Position numbers and translations under genes: made by a program. Of a stretch of DNA of 43,218 nt, positions 1 to 8,668 are shown one piece after another. Origin of the DNA: Thermoplasmata archaeon (GTDB lineage Archaea > Thermoplasmatota > Thermoplasmata > Thermoplasmatales > Thermoplasmataceae); NCBI GenBank assembly GCA_021850545.1, contig JAJZLU010000049.1:1-43218 (forward strand), in the 5' to 3' direction. The notes below the pieces were generated by a model that was not told the origin of the DNA, did no database searches, and saw only the letters and a list, made by a program, of their open reading frames with translations. Every line of letters begins with the position of its first letter. Position 1 is the stretch's first letter.

Positions 1-22
1 CCGTATAACTGTTGTTATACGG
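1..22. repeat. Perfect inverted repeat (hairpin)
   Basis: Two 9-base arms, CCGTATAAC and GTTATACGG, are exact reverse complements separated by TGTT. The hairpin lies at the window edge, so its upstream neighbour is unknown. It could be a transcription-terminator-like hairpin of a gene to the left, or a mobile-element or recombination remnant next to the decayed HEPN gene. The sequence does not decide between these. Confidence 0.6.
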
Positions 23-99
23 CATTCGAATTTATTTCTCTATTGCTTTTAGTTTAAGAGAGAATTAATAACATTATGTACATGTCAAATGAGTTGTAA

Positions 100-486
100 A
101 TGCCGGCCTCAGACATTGAAATTTTAAAGCTGAGAAGCGAAGAATATCTGGAGTAGGCTGATCATCTGGTATCAGAGAAAAAATGGGACCTGGCCCTTAT
201 CGCGATTCACCAGCATTGTGATCTTCTTCTGAAGTATTATGCATTGAAATTAAATGGGACATACCCAAGAACGCATTCTCTTCGGGAATTGATAAGACTG
301 CTTGTGAAACACAAACCTGATCTGAATACTCTAGTCAAGGAAGAGACAAACTTACTGAGGCTCGCGAGAATCGAAGATGCCTATATAAGCGCGAGATATT
401 TTCCTGTTCGGGCAGATGAAGACGATGTCGTCCCATTGCTAAGGTTTACCAAGGAGATTTTCGATGAGCGATTATCAGGATTATGA
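100..486 (+). pseudogene. HEPN-domain protein, interrupted by an in-frame TAG
   Basis: Reading from the ATG at 100 gives a 128-codon frame typical of COG2250-type HEPN proteins, which are small helical partners of minimal nucleotidyltransferases. Codon 19 (154-156) is TAG. The flanking residues read SEEYLE-stop-ADHLVSEKKWDLAL, and the coding frame runs unbroken on both sides, so the stop is probably a point change, for example TGG (Trp) to TAG. The later part has the expected pattern (THSLREL, then ARYFPV). No RxxxxH toxin motif is obvious. A shorter protein could start at TTG 244 but would lose the first helices. The 3' end overlaps the nucleotidyltransferase by 23 nt, as is usual for this pair. 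Alternatives are a sequencing error or translational recoding. Confidence 0.7.
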
Positions 487-784
487 AATTCTCAGGCTTC
501 ATAAATTACGGAACTTTAGAGATGTGCTCCATCAGGCAAAAACTATCATCAGAAAAATAGATCCTGGCTCACGCATAATATTCTTCGGTTCAGTTCTTAG
601 AGGCGACTATAATGCTTGCAGCGATATTGACTTGATTGTAATCCCGAGCGACAGTTCGCTTAAAGACAAAATAACCGTTGCTGTTTGGAAAGAAATAGAT
701 GCCCCCTTAGAACTACATATAATAAGCAGTACTCAGTTTGAAGATTGGTATCTGCGTTTCATTGACAATTATGAGGAGATTTAA
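464..784 (+). CDS. Minimal nucleotidyltransferase (MNT), HEPN partner
   Basis: A 106-residue protein of the Pol-beta-like minimal nucleotidyltransferase family. The signature is visible: FFGSVLRGDY followed by CSDIDLIVI, giving the GS motif and the paired aspartates (DID) that bind metal and NTP. In characterised HEPN/MNT pairs the MNT acts as antitoxin, in some cases by AMPylating the HEPN toxin. The gene overlaps the 3' end of the HEPN frame, so the two were one transcript. Because the HEPN gene has a stop codon, this may be an orphan antitoxin. The frame itself looks intact. Confidence 0.8.
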   Translation: MSDYQDYEILRLHKLRNFRDVLHQAKTIIRKIDPGSRIIFFGSVLRGDYNACSDIDLIVIPSDSSLKDKITVAVWKEIDAPLELHIISSTQFEDWYLRFIDNYEEI

Positions 785-1761
785 GGTAGGTCCTTTTGAC
801 AATTTTTTAAAAATGTTATCAAAGTTCTATTCAATAGTTTCTACATAACTGGTATTCCGTGTCACTAGTGATTCAATTCTTAATTAATAGTTTCTTATGG
901 GCATCTCTGTGGTATTTTCTATACATAACACCTTTTTAGACTATCATGTAAATTATAATGCATTATTTTTAAAACGTTTTTAGGTCACCTTAGTTAGACC
1001 TTTGGATAATTTTATCATACCTGCAAGGAAATTGAAATATCAATTGTGCCATGAAAAGTCAGTTGAACTACGTGACTCTATGTTTCAATTATTTAATCAA
1101 TAGTATAGCGATTTATACATTACACTATAATTGGGATTGGTGTAATTTAGTTAGAATTGGCATTTTTTATTAGATAGAAATGTAATGTTGACTAATTGAT
1201 GGTAATTTTTAGACTCCTAATCTATTTTAGTCCCAATCATGATTAAATTCTTCGATAAGGATGGGTTTTAATTATCAGAAACCAAGTCGTGAGTTTTTCA
1301 GGACATGTCACTATAACTTCAAGGTGAAGTATTAGCATTGGTCAATTTGGGAAGATTGAGGTACCTATGACTTTTACACCAGTGGGCATGATTCAACCAT
1401 AACAATAGTTTGTATGTTATAGTTATTGAATATTCACAATATAGTTCATACAAGTATGACATCGTGCAAATGCCACAACTATTGACTCATATGCTTCCAA
1501 ATTCTGGCGGAAACGCGAGATCAACTGTTTAATCTAAAGCAAAAAGGTAGATTGCCTTTCAACTACTATCATCCTATCCTCTTCTTGCTGCCCTAATGAA
1601 TCTGTATGCTTTTCTTAAGCTTTATTGGCGACTGTCCTTGCCCATTATGTGGTGAGGAAACCATAAACAAAGTCTGGTACACATTTGTAAGGCCCCGGTG
1701 ATTGTCATCCCGTAAATGGTTAGATCATTTGTAGGAACAGTCCAAGCGATATATGCCGTCT
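785..1761. other. AT-rich spacer with weak gene-remnant signal
   Basis: About 980 bases hold no convincing intact gene and are markedly more AT-rich than the rest of the window. From about 1450 to 1700 the plus strand has short coding-like runs in different frames. One reads NYYHPILFLLP before a stop, another LMNLYAFLKLYWRL. A 31-codon frame from ATG 1606 to TGA 1701 contains CPCPLCGEE, a Cys-rich knuckle-like string. This pattern suggests a decayed gene, perhaps from a mobile element, but no family is recognised. No tRNA-like fold was seen. Confidence 0.4.
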
Positions 1762-2118
1762 TCATTTCAATGGCCTGCAAACAGCCTTATGTTCCCTTTC
1801 GATATTTTTTGAGCTATCACGGGAAAGTAACAATGCGATTAAGAACATTGCATAAGAAAAGAAGTAAACAGATATTATAACCAGAGATGATAAGAGCGCA
1901 GCCCTATTGAAATTGTGTTTTGGCAAGAATGATCTGATCATCAAAAAAAAGAATAGTGTCAGCGGGATGGCAATTATTAAGATTGAAGCAAATGAATTGA
2001 CAGAGAGACCCAAAACTAGCAGTCTGGAAAGTTGTTGAGGATAGGTAAAGTAATCAATTGATCCGTAAGACTGCACCAGGACACTGACAAGTTCCTGGGC
2101 GATAAAGGCACAAAGCAA
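1762..2118 (-). CDS. Small multi-pass membrane protein, probably frameshifted at its 5' end
   Basis: The 118-residue frame from TTG 2118 has three to four hydrophobic segments, including SILIIAIPLTLFFFLMI and VIISVYFFSYAMFLIALLL, and a charged C-terminus. No family is recognised. The frame stays hydrophobic upstream of TTG 2118 (KAFLLAVT) until a TAG. A better start, ATG 2153 reading MLSRR, lies in a different frame and would join FLLAVTLLCAFIAQELV perfectly if one base were restored near 2139-2141. The gene therefore looks damaged by a one-base deletion, or the sequence has an error there. It follows the membrane gene at 2217-2576 on the same strand after 98 nt. Confidence 0.4.
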   Translation of the reverse strand: MLCAFIAQELVSVLVQSYGSIDYFTYPQQLSRLLVLGLSVNSFASILIIAIPLTLFFFLMIRSFLPKHNFNRAALLSSLVIISVYFFSYAMFLIALLLSRDSSKNIEREHKAVCRPLK

Positions 2119-2216
2119 GGTAACTGCAAGAAGGAACGCCTTCTACTCAACATTTTATTGAATTATAACTGACTTGAATAAAAAAGGTATCTAGAAAAAA
2201 GGTGATATAGACTCAT

Positions 2217-2576
2217 TTATTCCGCAGTCGTCTGAGCCAAGGCACCGGATGCTACCTCATAATTTTCTGCCTTACGAGATACTACCTTCTGTAGCAGCAT
2301 GCCTCCAAGGAATGTAATAATTGGAAGAACAACAATGAAATCATTTAAGTTTACTAGACTCAGGTTAACCGAGTCTGCATTTGGGGCGTAAGTGCTAAAC
2401 AAGTTATAGCTTAGAGACGGGAAATAGAAAAGGAGATTTTGTTGGGTATTGAACAACCCAACAAGTTTCCCGCTCATGGTGTAGGCGAATATGTCAAAAA
2501 CTATTGAACTAAATGCATACGAAATAAATGACATGAATCGCCTGTGGACGGTATTTTCTGCGCTATTACTTCGCAT
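2217..2576 (-). CDS. Hypothetical small membrane protein
   Basis: A 119-residue protein not recognised as any family. There are two likely membrane spans, around residues 17-35 (ISYAFSSIVFDIFAYTM) and 80-97 (FIVVLPIITFLGGMLL), joined by a polar loop rich in Asn, Ser and Tyr. The start at ATG 2576 is supported by an SD-like GAGG about ten bases upstream. The spacer between this gene and the glycosyltransferase is AT-rich. It may form a unit with the damaged membrane gene downstream. Function unknown. Confidence 0.5.
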   Translation of the reverse strand: MRSNSAENTVHRRFMSFISYAFSSIVFDIFAYTMSGKLVGLFNTQQNLLFYFPSLSYNLFSTYAPNADSVNLSLVNLNDFIVVLPIITFLGGMLLQKVVSRKAENYEVASGALAQTTAE

Positions 2577-2936
2577 GTTTTATCCTCATAACAGATCATT
2601 AATCATTCTAGTTAAGTGTTATGTTAACTATTTGTGTTAATCTTCGACCTTAAACCACAGGAAGGCAAGTAAAGCTTCAAATCGAAATGGCAAGAAAATA
2701 AGCTGTAAAATATGGGCTAATTAATTTACTTAATGGTGGGAGAATGTCAGATAAAACAGGCGTGCTTGAAGCCATATATTCATAGGCGACCCGGAATATT
2801 TTTGAAAATTCTGGGTTTTCCGGAAATCTTCAGGTCAAATGCCATAATTACTCACTAAAAGATGAAAGTAATTCGAAATTGATAAATATAATATGAGTAA
2901 GGTTTAACTATATTCTAAAAATTGCCAACTTAACAT
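2577..2936. other. Divergent intergenic region
   Basis: This 360-base AT-rich stretch separates the small membrane-protein gene (minus strand) from the glycosyltransferase (plus strand). It contains several TATA-like runs, for example TTTAACTATATT near 2903-2914, that could serve the plus-strand gene. No open frame or RNA gene is recognisable. Confidence 0.5.
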
Positions 2937-4172
2937 ATGCACCCTTTGTTCTTATTCGTATTTCTAGGTATAGGGATTTTGACCCTTACGACCTTTACTT
3001 ATTATGTAATCAATATTCTAGGTTCTAAGAAATTTTCCAAGGAACATACCAGAGACGACCTGGGCCCGAATGATGTTACAATATGCATTCCTGTTTACAA
3101 TGAGGATCAAGAAATCTTCAAGGAATGCATTGATTCAGTCTCATCCCAGGGAAGCAAATTTGTTGTGGTAGGTGACTCAAGCTATGAGCCTTACAAATCC
3201 ATTGTGGAATCACATGGTGGCACCTTTGTGCATAAGCCTGTTAGGGAGGGGCAGAAAAAGGCAATTGCCAGATCAATGGAGTTTGTCGAAACCCAATATG
3301 TACTGATCATGGATAGCGACACCATCCTACCAGATGGCGCTGTCTCAAGCATGGTTTCGCACTTTGTTGAAGGAGTCGGTGGCGTCGGGCCTAACATAGG
3401 CATCAAGAACACCGGAACTCCAGTAGCATACGGGGCAGAATTTGTAGAAAGAACTAGGGAAGTAGTTTATCGCGCGATGTCTGCCCATGGAAGCGTCATG
3501 CATCTCGACGGTGCTTGCGTTATGTACCGTACTGATCTCATCAAACCGTTCATAGTGTCAGATGACTTTCTGAACTTCAAGATATTCGGGAAGGCCACAC
3601 AGCTTGGAGAAGACTGGCTTATGGCTCTGCATGCACTTACTTCTGACCTCAAGCTGGTGAAGGATTATAACGTGCGCGTGGAAACGTATCCACAGAAGAC
3701 TTTCAAAAAATTCTACAAGCAGAGCCTTCGCTGGTCCCGTTCTGAGTGGGTAAGGTTCGGGATGGAATTCAGGACAGGAAACGCCTTGAAGAAAGGCAGG
3801 TTCTACACATTTGAGCTGATATACACCTATATGCTCCCTTTCATCGCAATTGTTGCATTTTTCCTCCGGACTATCCCCATATTCCTCATACAGCTCCATC
3901 ACCCTGATCCAAGCCTCTTCGATTTCATCAGAACCGCAGCCTTACTAAGCAATCCCCATTATGCAAGTGCCACAAGGACACTCTATAATTTTGCACTATT
4001 TGGGGTCAACACCACCGGCTCGGGAATCTTCATCCTAACAGTGGCTGGAAAGATCAGCAAGGAGAGAATAAGGACCATGGCATACGGCGCAGTGGCCATG
4101 GGGATTCTCTTTGTTACCACTGTATATGGGGCTTTTACATTCTGGAAGGAACCGAAGTGGGGCACAAGGTAA
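2937..4172 (+). CDS. Membrane glycosyltransferase, GT2 family (processive, hyaluronan-synthase-like)
   Basis: A 411-residue family 2 glycosyltransferase. Order: an N-terminal membrane span (about residues 3-25), the catalytic GT-A domain, then several C-terminal spans from about 285 onward. Visible motifs are VTICIPVYNED near 47-57 (nucleotide-sugar binding), the DSD metal motif at 126-128, GEDW at 224-227 carrying the catalytic base, and QSLRW at 262-266, the (Q/R)xxRW signature of processive enzymes. It probably moves sugar from a nucleotide donor into a cell-surface polymer or glycolipid at the cytoplasmic membrane. The product cannot be deduced. It is flanked by spacers and appears monocistronic. 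Confidence 0.85.
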   Translation: MHPLFLFVFLGIGILTLTTFTYYVINILGSKKFSKEHTRDDLGPNDVTICIPVYNEDQEIFKECIDSVSSQGSKFVVVGDSSYEPYKSIVESHGGTFVHKPVREGQKKAIARSMEFVETQYVLIMDSDTILPDGAVSSMVSHFVEGVGGVGPNIGIKNTGTPVAYGAEFVERTREVVYRAMSAHGSVMHLDGACVMYRTDLIKPFIVSDDFLNFKIFGKATQLGEDWLMALHALTSDLKLVKDYNVRVETYPQKTFKKFYKQSLRWSRSEWVRFGMEFRTGNALKKGRFYTFELIYTYMLPFIAIVAFFLRTIPIFLIQLHHPDPSLFDFIRTAALLSNPHYASATRTLYNFALFGVNTTGSGIFILTVAGKISKERIRTMAYGAVAMGILFVTTVYGAFTFWKEPKWGTR

Positions 4173-4227
4173 TCTGACAACGTAAATTGTTTGAAATGTC
4201 ACTCTAAAAACATGCCATTCCAATTTT

Positions 4228-4244
4228 TCCAGAATAATTCTGGA
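4228..4244. repeat. 17-base palindrome downstream of the glycosyltransferase
   Basis: TCCAGAAT and ATTCTGGA are exact reverse complements around a single A. The element lies 56 bases after the glycosyltransferase stop and immediately after a T-run (CAATTTTT). It may be a terminator-like hairpin or a protein-binding site; the next gene's promoter is about 120 bases further on. Confidence 0.45.
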
Positions 4245-4365
4245 ATCAACGGAAGTAATAAGAATGGCAGCTTGTTGTTAGCAAGGTACCACCGAACAGT
4301 TTTAGATAATTGCAGTACCTTTTGTCTTTCTATTATAATTTGAGTCTTCAGTTCTGAAACATTCA

Positions 4366-4373
4366 GTTTATAA
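4366..4373 (+). promoter_or_regulatory. TATA box of the polX gene, leaderless start
   Basis: GTTTATAA is centred about 26-27 bases before ATG 4397, the spacing expected between an archaeal TATA box and the transcription start. Transcription would begin at or next to the start codon, giving a leaderless mRNA. No SD sequence precedes this ATG, which fits. Confidence 0.55.
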
Positions 4374-4396
4374 CATGGTTTGACCCTTTTATTTGC

Positions 4397-6109
4397 ATGA
4401 TTAACCGGGAGCTTTCCAGAATCTTCGAGGATCTTGCAGATATGGAAGATATAGAGGGAAACCGCTGGGAATCACTGGCTTACCGGAGAGTAGCCAACAG
4501 TATATCCTTGTTGGCCATCGATGTACTGGATTTATACCACAGCAAGCAACTCAGGAAGATTGAAGGAGTTGGCTCCTCAATAGAAAAGAAAATAATGGAA
4601 TACATTGAAACAGGGAAAATTTCTAAGCGCGAAGACTTGAAAGAAAAATATAACATAGATTTTGAATCATTAAGGAAAATTCAAGGTTTGGGGCCAAAGA
4701 GAATAGCCATACTTCATCTTTCCCTTGGGATCAAGAACCTTGATGACCTTGTTGAAGCAATCAGAAATGATCAAATTTCAAAAGTTCCAGGATTTGGCCC
4801 TAAGTCGCAGGATGCTTTGAAGAAGTCAATTAAGTTTTACAAATCATCTGGGGCGGATAGAATACCCCTGGCAACCTGTTATGATGATATACAGGAATTC
4901 CTGTCAAAGCTCCGGACAAGCGGAAAATTCACGCGACTTGAGCTGGCAGGTTCAGCAAGAAGGCTCAGGGACACGGTTGGAGACATAGACTTGCTTTGCT
5001 CGAGCGATGACCCTTCGGCGGCAGGAGATTATTTCACAGGATTAGGGGAAGTCAAAAATGTGATCGCGAAGGGTGAGACAAAGATTTCAGTTTTGCTATC
5101 ACTTGGGCTGAACTGCGACCTTAGGATCATTGACTCCAACTCATTCGGGGCAGCCCTTCAGTATTTTACAGGAAGCAAGGAGCACAATATAAGGCTTAGA
5201 GCCATGGCAATAGATGGCGGGATGAAACTGAACGAATACGGATTATTCAAGGGAAACGACTCATTGGCATCTCTAACAGAGGAAGATGTCTACAGCAAAC
5301 TAGGCTTGGAATTGGTCCCGCCGGAACTCAGGGAGAACATGGGGGAAGTTGAGGCTGCCCTGCAAAGGCGATTGCCAAAGATTGTTGGTTTTGAAGAAAT
5401 CCAGGGTGATTATCACACCCACACTGATGCAACAGATGGGCATTCAACTTTTGATGAAATGGTGGAAGCCGGAAAGAAGCTCAAATACAAATTCATGGCG
5501 ATCACTGATCACAGCAAAAGTCTGAAGGTGGCAAATGGAATGGACGAAAAGAGGTTTCAGGCGAGGAACAGAAAGATAGATGGGTACAATGAAACCACAG
5601 ACTCCATACGAATTCTTAAGGGCGTGGAACTTGAAATCCTCAAGGATGGCAGCCTTGATCTTCCCAACAGGCTGCTGAATGAAATGGATGTGGTCATAGG
5701 AGCACTTCACCAGCAGATTAGTGACCACATGAAAACCAACACCCTGAGGTTGATCAAGGCCATAAGAAGCGGTATGCTTACGACTATAGCCCACCCAACT
5801 GGAAGGCTGTTGGGAACCAGGGATGCTTATAGAATTGATTTTGATGCGGTCTTCGAAGCTTGCGAGGAAAATGATGTTGCCTTAGAAATAAATGGTTTTC
5901 CCACCAGGTCGGATCTGCCATATGATCTGGTAAAGAGAGCAAAATCATACAAGATCAGCTTCACCCTGGGGAGCGATGCCCACAGCACGAATCAGCTGAA
6001 ATACCTCTGGTTTGCAACTGCCATAGCCCGCAGAGGATGGTTGGAAAGTAAAAATGTGATCAACGCCAATCCTTATGCATCAAAAGGACTGGCCAGGCAA
6101 ATTAATTAA
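4397..6109 (+). CDS. polX: DNA polymerase X family protein with PHP domain
   Basis: A 570-residue protein with the full bacterial/archaeal PolX layout. The N-terminal helical domain carries helix-hairpin-helix turns (IEGVGSSIEK about 55-64, IQGLGPKRI 95-103, VPGFGPKSQ 130-138). The polymerase core has GS at 185-186, the aspartate pair in GDIDLL (D196, D198), the third aspartate in CDLRII (D241) and YFTGSKEHN (256-264). The C-terminal PHP domain has DYHTHTDATDGHS (338-350), AITDHS (368-373) and GSDAHS near the end, the metal ligands of a 3'-5' exonuclease or AP-endonuclease site. It is expected to fill gaps in base-excision repair. Its length matches characterised PolX enzymes. It converges on the membrane gene at 6116-6421 with a 6-base gap. 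Confidence 0.95.
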   Translation: MINRELSRIFEDLADMEDIEGNRWESLAYRRVANSISLLAIDVLDLYHSKQLRKIEGVGSSIEKKIMEYIETGKISKREDLKEKYNIDFESLRKIQGLGPKRIAILHLSLGIKNLDDLVEAIRNDQISKVPGFGPKSQDALKKSIKFYKSSGADRIPLATCYDDIQEFLSKLRTSGKFTRLELAGSARRLRDTVGDIDLLCSSDDPSAAGDYFTGLGEVKNVIAKGETKISVLLSLGLNCDLRIIDSNSFGAALQYFTGSKEHNIRLRAMAIDGGMKLNEYGLFKGNDSLASLTEEDVYSKLGLELVPPELRENMGEVEAALQRRLPKIVGFEEIQGDYHTHTDATDGHSTFDEMVEAGKKLKYKFMAITDHSKSLKVANGMDEKRFQARNRKIDGYNETTDSIRILKGVELEILKDGSLDLPNRLLNEMDVVIGALHQQISDHMKTNTLRLIKAIRSGMLTTIAHPTGRLLGTRDAYRIDFDAVFEACEENDVALEINGFPTRSDLPYDLVKRAKSYKISFTLGSDAHSTNQLKYLWFATAIARRGWLESKNVINANPYASKGLARQIN

Positions 6110-6115
6110 AAGCTT

Positions 6116-6421
6116 TCATCCTTTCCAGATGCCTACGCCGAGCCCAACCACGAACAGCACAACAACAAGGGAAATAGCCCCAGTGCTGCCTATTGGAATC
6201 AATGCAGTCATAGCCTGTATGTGGTTTGTAACGTATGAAACCACACTGTTCAGCAATGAAGTAACCGATATCTTAGGGATAAAAGAAAACCCTACATAAC
6301 CGGAAACTACAAAGGCAACTAGAAGCAATACAAACGATACTAACCCCTTCTTTATGGCCAGCCCAAAGAGCAACCCGTCGACAAGGGCAAGTATTGGTAT
6401 TACCAATCCAGAATAATCCAT
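6116..6421 (-). CDS. Small membrane protein, unknown
   Basis: A 101-residue protein with about three to four hydrophobic helices separated by Gly/Pro turns (VIPILALVDGLLFGLAI, LVSFVLLLVAFVVSGYVGF, and AISLVVVLFVVGLGVGI at the C-terminus). No family is recognised. The start at ATG 6421 is supported by an SD-like AAGGAG about eight bases upstream. The strand opposite carries a shorter shadow frame with poor composition. It is probably monocistronic and converges on polX. Confidence 0.65.
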   Translation of the reverse strand: MDYSGLVIPILALVDGLLFGLAIKKGLVSFVLLLVAFVVSGYVGFSFIPKISVTSLLNSVVSYVTNHIQAMTALIPIGSTGAISLVVVLFVVGLGVGIWKG

Positions 6422-6530
6422 CTCTGTTTCTCCTTCTACATTTATAATTTATGAACTTAAAATACTTATTGTCGTAAACCTTTAATATAACATACTAATT
6501 TTATTATATAATTGGTAGTGAGAGTACGAA

Positions 6531-7253
6531 TTACACTGATTCGTAGACCCTCAGACGTTCCAGTATCCTCTTCCCTTTTTCCGTTATCTCGTACTTCAGG
6601 TTGCTTTCACCATATCTTGCCGTTTTTACCATTTCCCTTTTGATTAGGTCCCCCATGATCTCCTTTGCAGACTTATAGTTGAGATTGCACTTATAGATGA
6701 GCTGAGTTATGCTCGCACCTTCAAGAGTATATACAGTTTCAAGGATTTCCTGAGTTATCCTAGTTCTGTCACGGTTATGGCGTTTCGAGTGGGAACTGGC
6801 CAGGTTCCTTGGTTCCCTGTCCATGGCAATGAGCCTGCTTGCAAGGCTTTTGCCTATATTGTAGCTGGCGATGGAAGAATTCACATGTGGGATTTTTATG
6901 ACATTGAAATTGCAGATTTCACACAGATTCTTTTCCTTTGGTTCCAAATCTTCAGACGTCAGAATAATTCCTGATGAAGACTCTATGTCTGCAGATTTCA
7001 CCCGGTGCATTAGAATCTTCTCGTATTTATTCCCCGAAAAGTCCCTGAGATTGAGGATTGGAACAATGTTGCTGCTCTTGATGGATTGAAGCGCATAATC
7101 AAAGGAATGGATGGTATCGGACTTACCCTTGATGTTGAAATTGCGCAGGAACTTCCATTCAATGAGTTCTATGCCCATTGTATTGGCTATAGTTCTCAAC
7201 AGTTCGCCATCATTACTGCTCTGTTCTGCCCTTTCAAGCCAAGTGCTAGCCAA
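6531..7253 (-). CDS. Two-domain transcriptional regulator (endonuclease-fold-like N-terminus plus winged helix), copy 1
   Basis: A 240-residue protein. The C-terminal ~75 residues read as a winged helix: TRITQEILETV, then QLIYKCNLNYKSAKEIM (recognition region), then a wing KYEITEKGKRIL. This resembles archaeal COG3432-type regulators. The N-terminal ~130 residues (HSFDYALQS, VPILNL, FNVIKI) look like an alternating beta/alpha fold related to restriction-endonuclease-like domains, without an obvious catalytic ExK, so it is probably a sensor or dimerisation unit. The protein at 14844-15635 is a paralogue over its full length. The start is TTG 7253. A TATA box at 7295-7304 would give a leader of about 20 bases. 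Target and ligand are unknown. Confidence 0.75.
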   Translation of the reverse strand: MASTWLERAEQSSNDGELLRTIANTMGIELIEWKFLRNFNIKGKSDTIHSFDYALQSIKSSNIVPILNLRDFSGNKYEKILMHRVKSADIESSSGIILTSEDLEPKEKNLCEICNFNVIKIPHVNSSIASYNIGKSLASRLIAMDREPRNLASSHSKRHNRDRTRITQEILETVYTLEGASITQLIYKCNLNYKSAKEIMGDLIKREMVKTARYGESNLKYEITEKGKRILERLRVYESV

Positions 7254-7294
7254 TTTAATCTTTCTCCATATTATTCCGCCCCAATTTATGAGAC

Positions 7295-7304
7295 TTTTTA
7301 AAAA
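7295..7304 (-). promoter_or_regulatory. TATA box of regulator copy 1
   Basis: TTTTTAAAAA is centred about 46 bases before TTG 7253, which would put transcription initiation roughly 20 bases before the start codon. It is the only strong AT-rich box immediately upstream of this gene. The element is symmetric, so its direction is inferred from the gene. Confidence 0.4.
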
Positions 7305-7652
7305 CCCTTATTTCGGATATAAAGCTTTCATCTAACAAATTAATTATAAAATCCCATTGAAACTCACCCGGCAATATGTGTAACATGTAAGGAAATAAGA
7401 GTGATTACAAATTAGGAGAGGAATTAGGAAGACAAAGGCTGATTTATTAATTTTAAATCGGTTATAAAAAATTCATTAAACAATGCCATTTTTCGGTTAA
7501 ATGGATTATATGAATAATCTCTACACCCTATGAAATGTTCTGTGAAACTTGAATATGAGAAAGGCAGAAACTGTATCTAATGTCTAGAAAAACTTTTCAT
7601 TGGAATGTCACGAATTTCGGTGAGGAAAATAAAAAATGTGGGATAAAATGCT
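7305..7652. other. Intergenic spacer
   Basis: About 350 AT-rich bases lie between the regulator promoter and the convergently placed 3' end of the dipeptidase gene. The only open frames are tiny, such as a 16-codon frame at 7530-7580. No RNA gene, repeat or promoter pair could be recognised. Confidence 0.5.
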
Positions 7653-8588
7653 TCACTCCAAAACCGCTGAGAGAGCCCGGTATGAGTTTTTCCAAAGCAC
7701 TTCATCCGCATGTTCACCGAGCCTGTCGCCCAGGGTATGCAGTTCTTTGACGCTTTCCAGGCCTTTCAGATTGCTAGGAATGCCGAGAAAATCTGTTCCT
7801 ATGGCTGGGTACTCCCACCCGTAGCTTTCGCCAACATAAGTTATGGATTCCACAAGATTGCCAAGCGTTGGCTTCTCACCAAGGGTTGAAGGAATTGAGG
7901 TCAGGCCGATGATTCCTTTGTTCTTCACCACGGCCTCAATGGCCTCGTCGCTTATATTCCTGAAGATTTTGTAATACGATTTAGGATTCGTATGGGAAAC
8001 CACCACCGGGTGTTTGGAGATATTTGCCGAATCTATTATGGTCTGGTCACTGGCATGCCCAAGATCTATGGCAATATTCAATTCGTTGCACAGTTTAACC
8101 AAGTCTTCCCCGGAGCCTGTAAGGCCGAAATCCTTCCTCGAAGTGCAAGATGCAGCAAACTTTGTTTCCATGTTCCATGTGAGCCCCAGGGACCTTAGTC
8201 CATTCTGTTTCAGGAATCTAACATCCTCTTCCCCGGAAATTGTATCTGAGCCTTCCATGGCCATGAGAAATTTTAATCCATGGCTGTCCAGGTCTGACCT
8301 GTTCCTGACCAGTTTTACGTATCCGTTTCTCTCCAATGACTGGTAAAACTTAAGCTGCCTGAGAAGGCTGTTCTGGTCTGGATAATATTCAGATGAGTCT
8401 GACCGGTAACCTTGGCTGGTTGTGTCCCTGGCCCACTTCTTTGTCAGTGGAAATACTACTGAAAAAATTACCACATCCTGAAAGGCAGAGAGTGCGCTGA
8501 TGCTTGATTCTGTGGTTCCATCAAATACATCATGGTTGGCAGAAGTTATCCCGAAATCCTCATGGAGGTCAATAAAACGTGAAACCAT
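7653..8588 (-). CDS. Membrane dipeptidase family protein (peptidase M19)
   Basis: A 311-residue TIM-barrel metallopeptidase of the renal-dipeptidase family, hydrolysing dipeptides or similar amides with a binuclear zinc site. Metal-site elements are visible in order: H9-x-D11 in FIDLHED, the glutamate of AMEGSD near 131, DLGHAS near 196, SHTNPK near 219, and GTDFLG near 264. The size is near the family's usual 320-400 residues. It starts at ATG 8588 and is divergent from the methyltransferase gene (80-base gap). In a peptide-scavenging heterotroph it would complete peptide breakdown in the cytoplasm. Confidence 0.88.
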   Translation of the reverse strand: MVSRFIDLHEDFGITSANHDVFDGTTESSISALSAFQDVVIFSVVFPLTKKWARDTTSQGYRSDSSEYYPDQNSLLRQLKFYQSLERNGYVKLVRNRSDLDSHGLKFLMAMEGSDTISGEEDVRFLKQNGLRSLGLTWNMETKFAASCTSRKDFGLTGSGEDLVKLCNELNIAIDLGHASDQTIIDSANISKHPVVVSHTNPKSYYKIFRNISDEAIEAVVKNKGIIGLTSIPSTLGEKPTLGNLVESITYVGESYGWEYPAIGTDFLGIPSNLKGLESVKELHTLGDRLGEHADEVLWKNSYRALSAVLE

Positions 8589-8668
8589 CTTGTGTGGTAA
8601 GCTGTGTGGCTAAAGAAATCTTTTCCTATTGGCATACCTTTTACACAGTGTAAGGAATCCTGTAAGGC

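Noticed and set aside
1606-1701. 31-codon frame with CPCPLCGEE, possible zinc-knuckle microprotein
   Set aside because: There is no promoter or SD, it is flanked by remnants in other frames, and it is more likely part of a decayed gene. It is recorded under the spacer only.
7530-7580. 16-codon frame beginning MKCSVKLEYEKGRN in the spacer
   Set aside because: It looks protein-like but is too short, ends abruptly and lacks a promoter or SD. It could be a fragment of a lost gene, but that cannot be supported.
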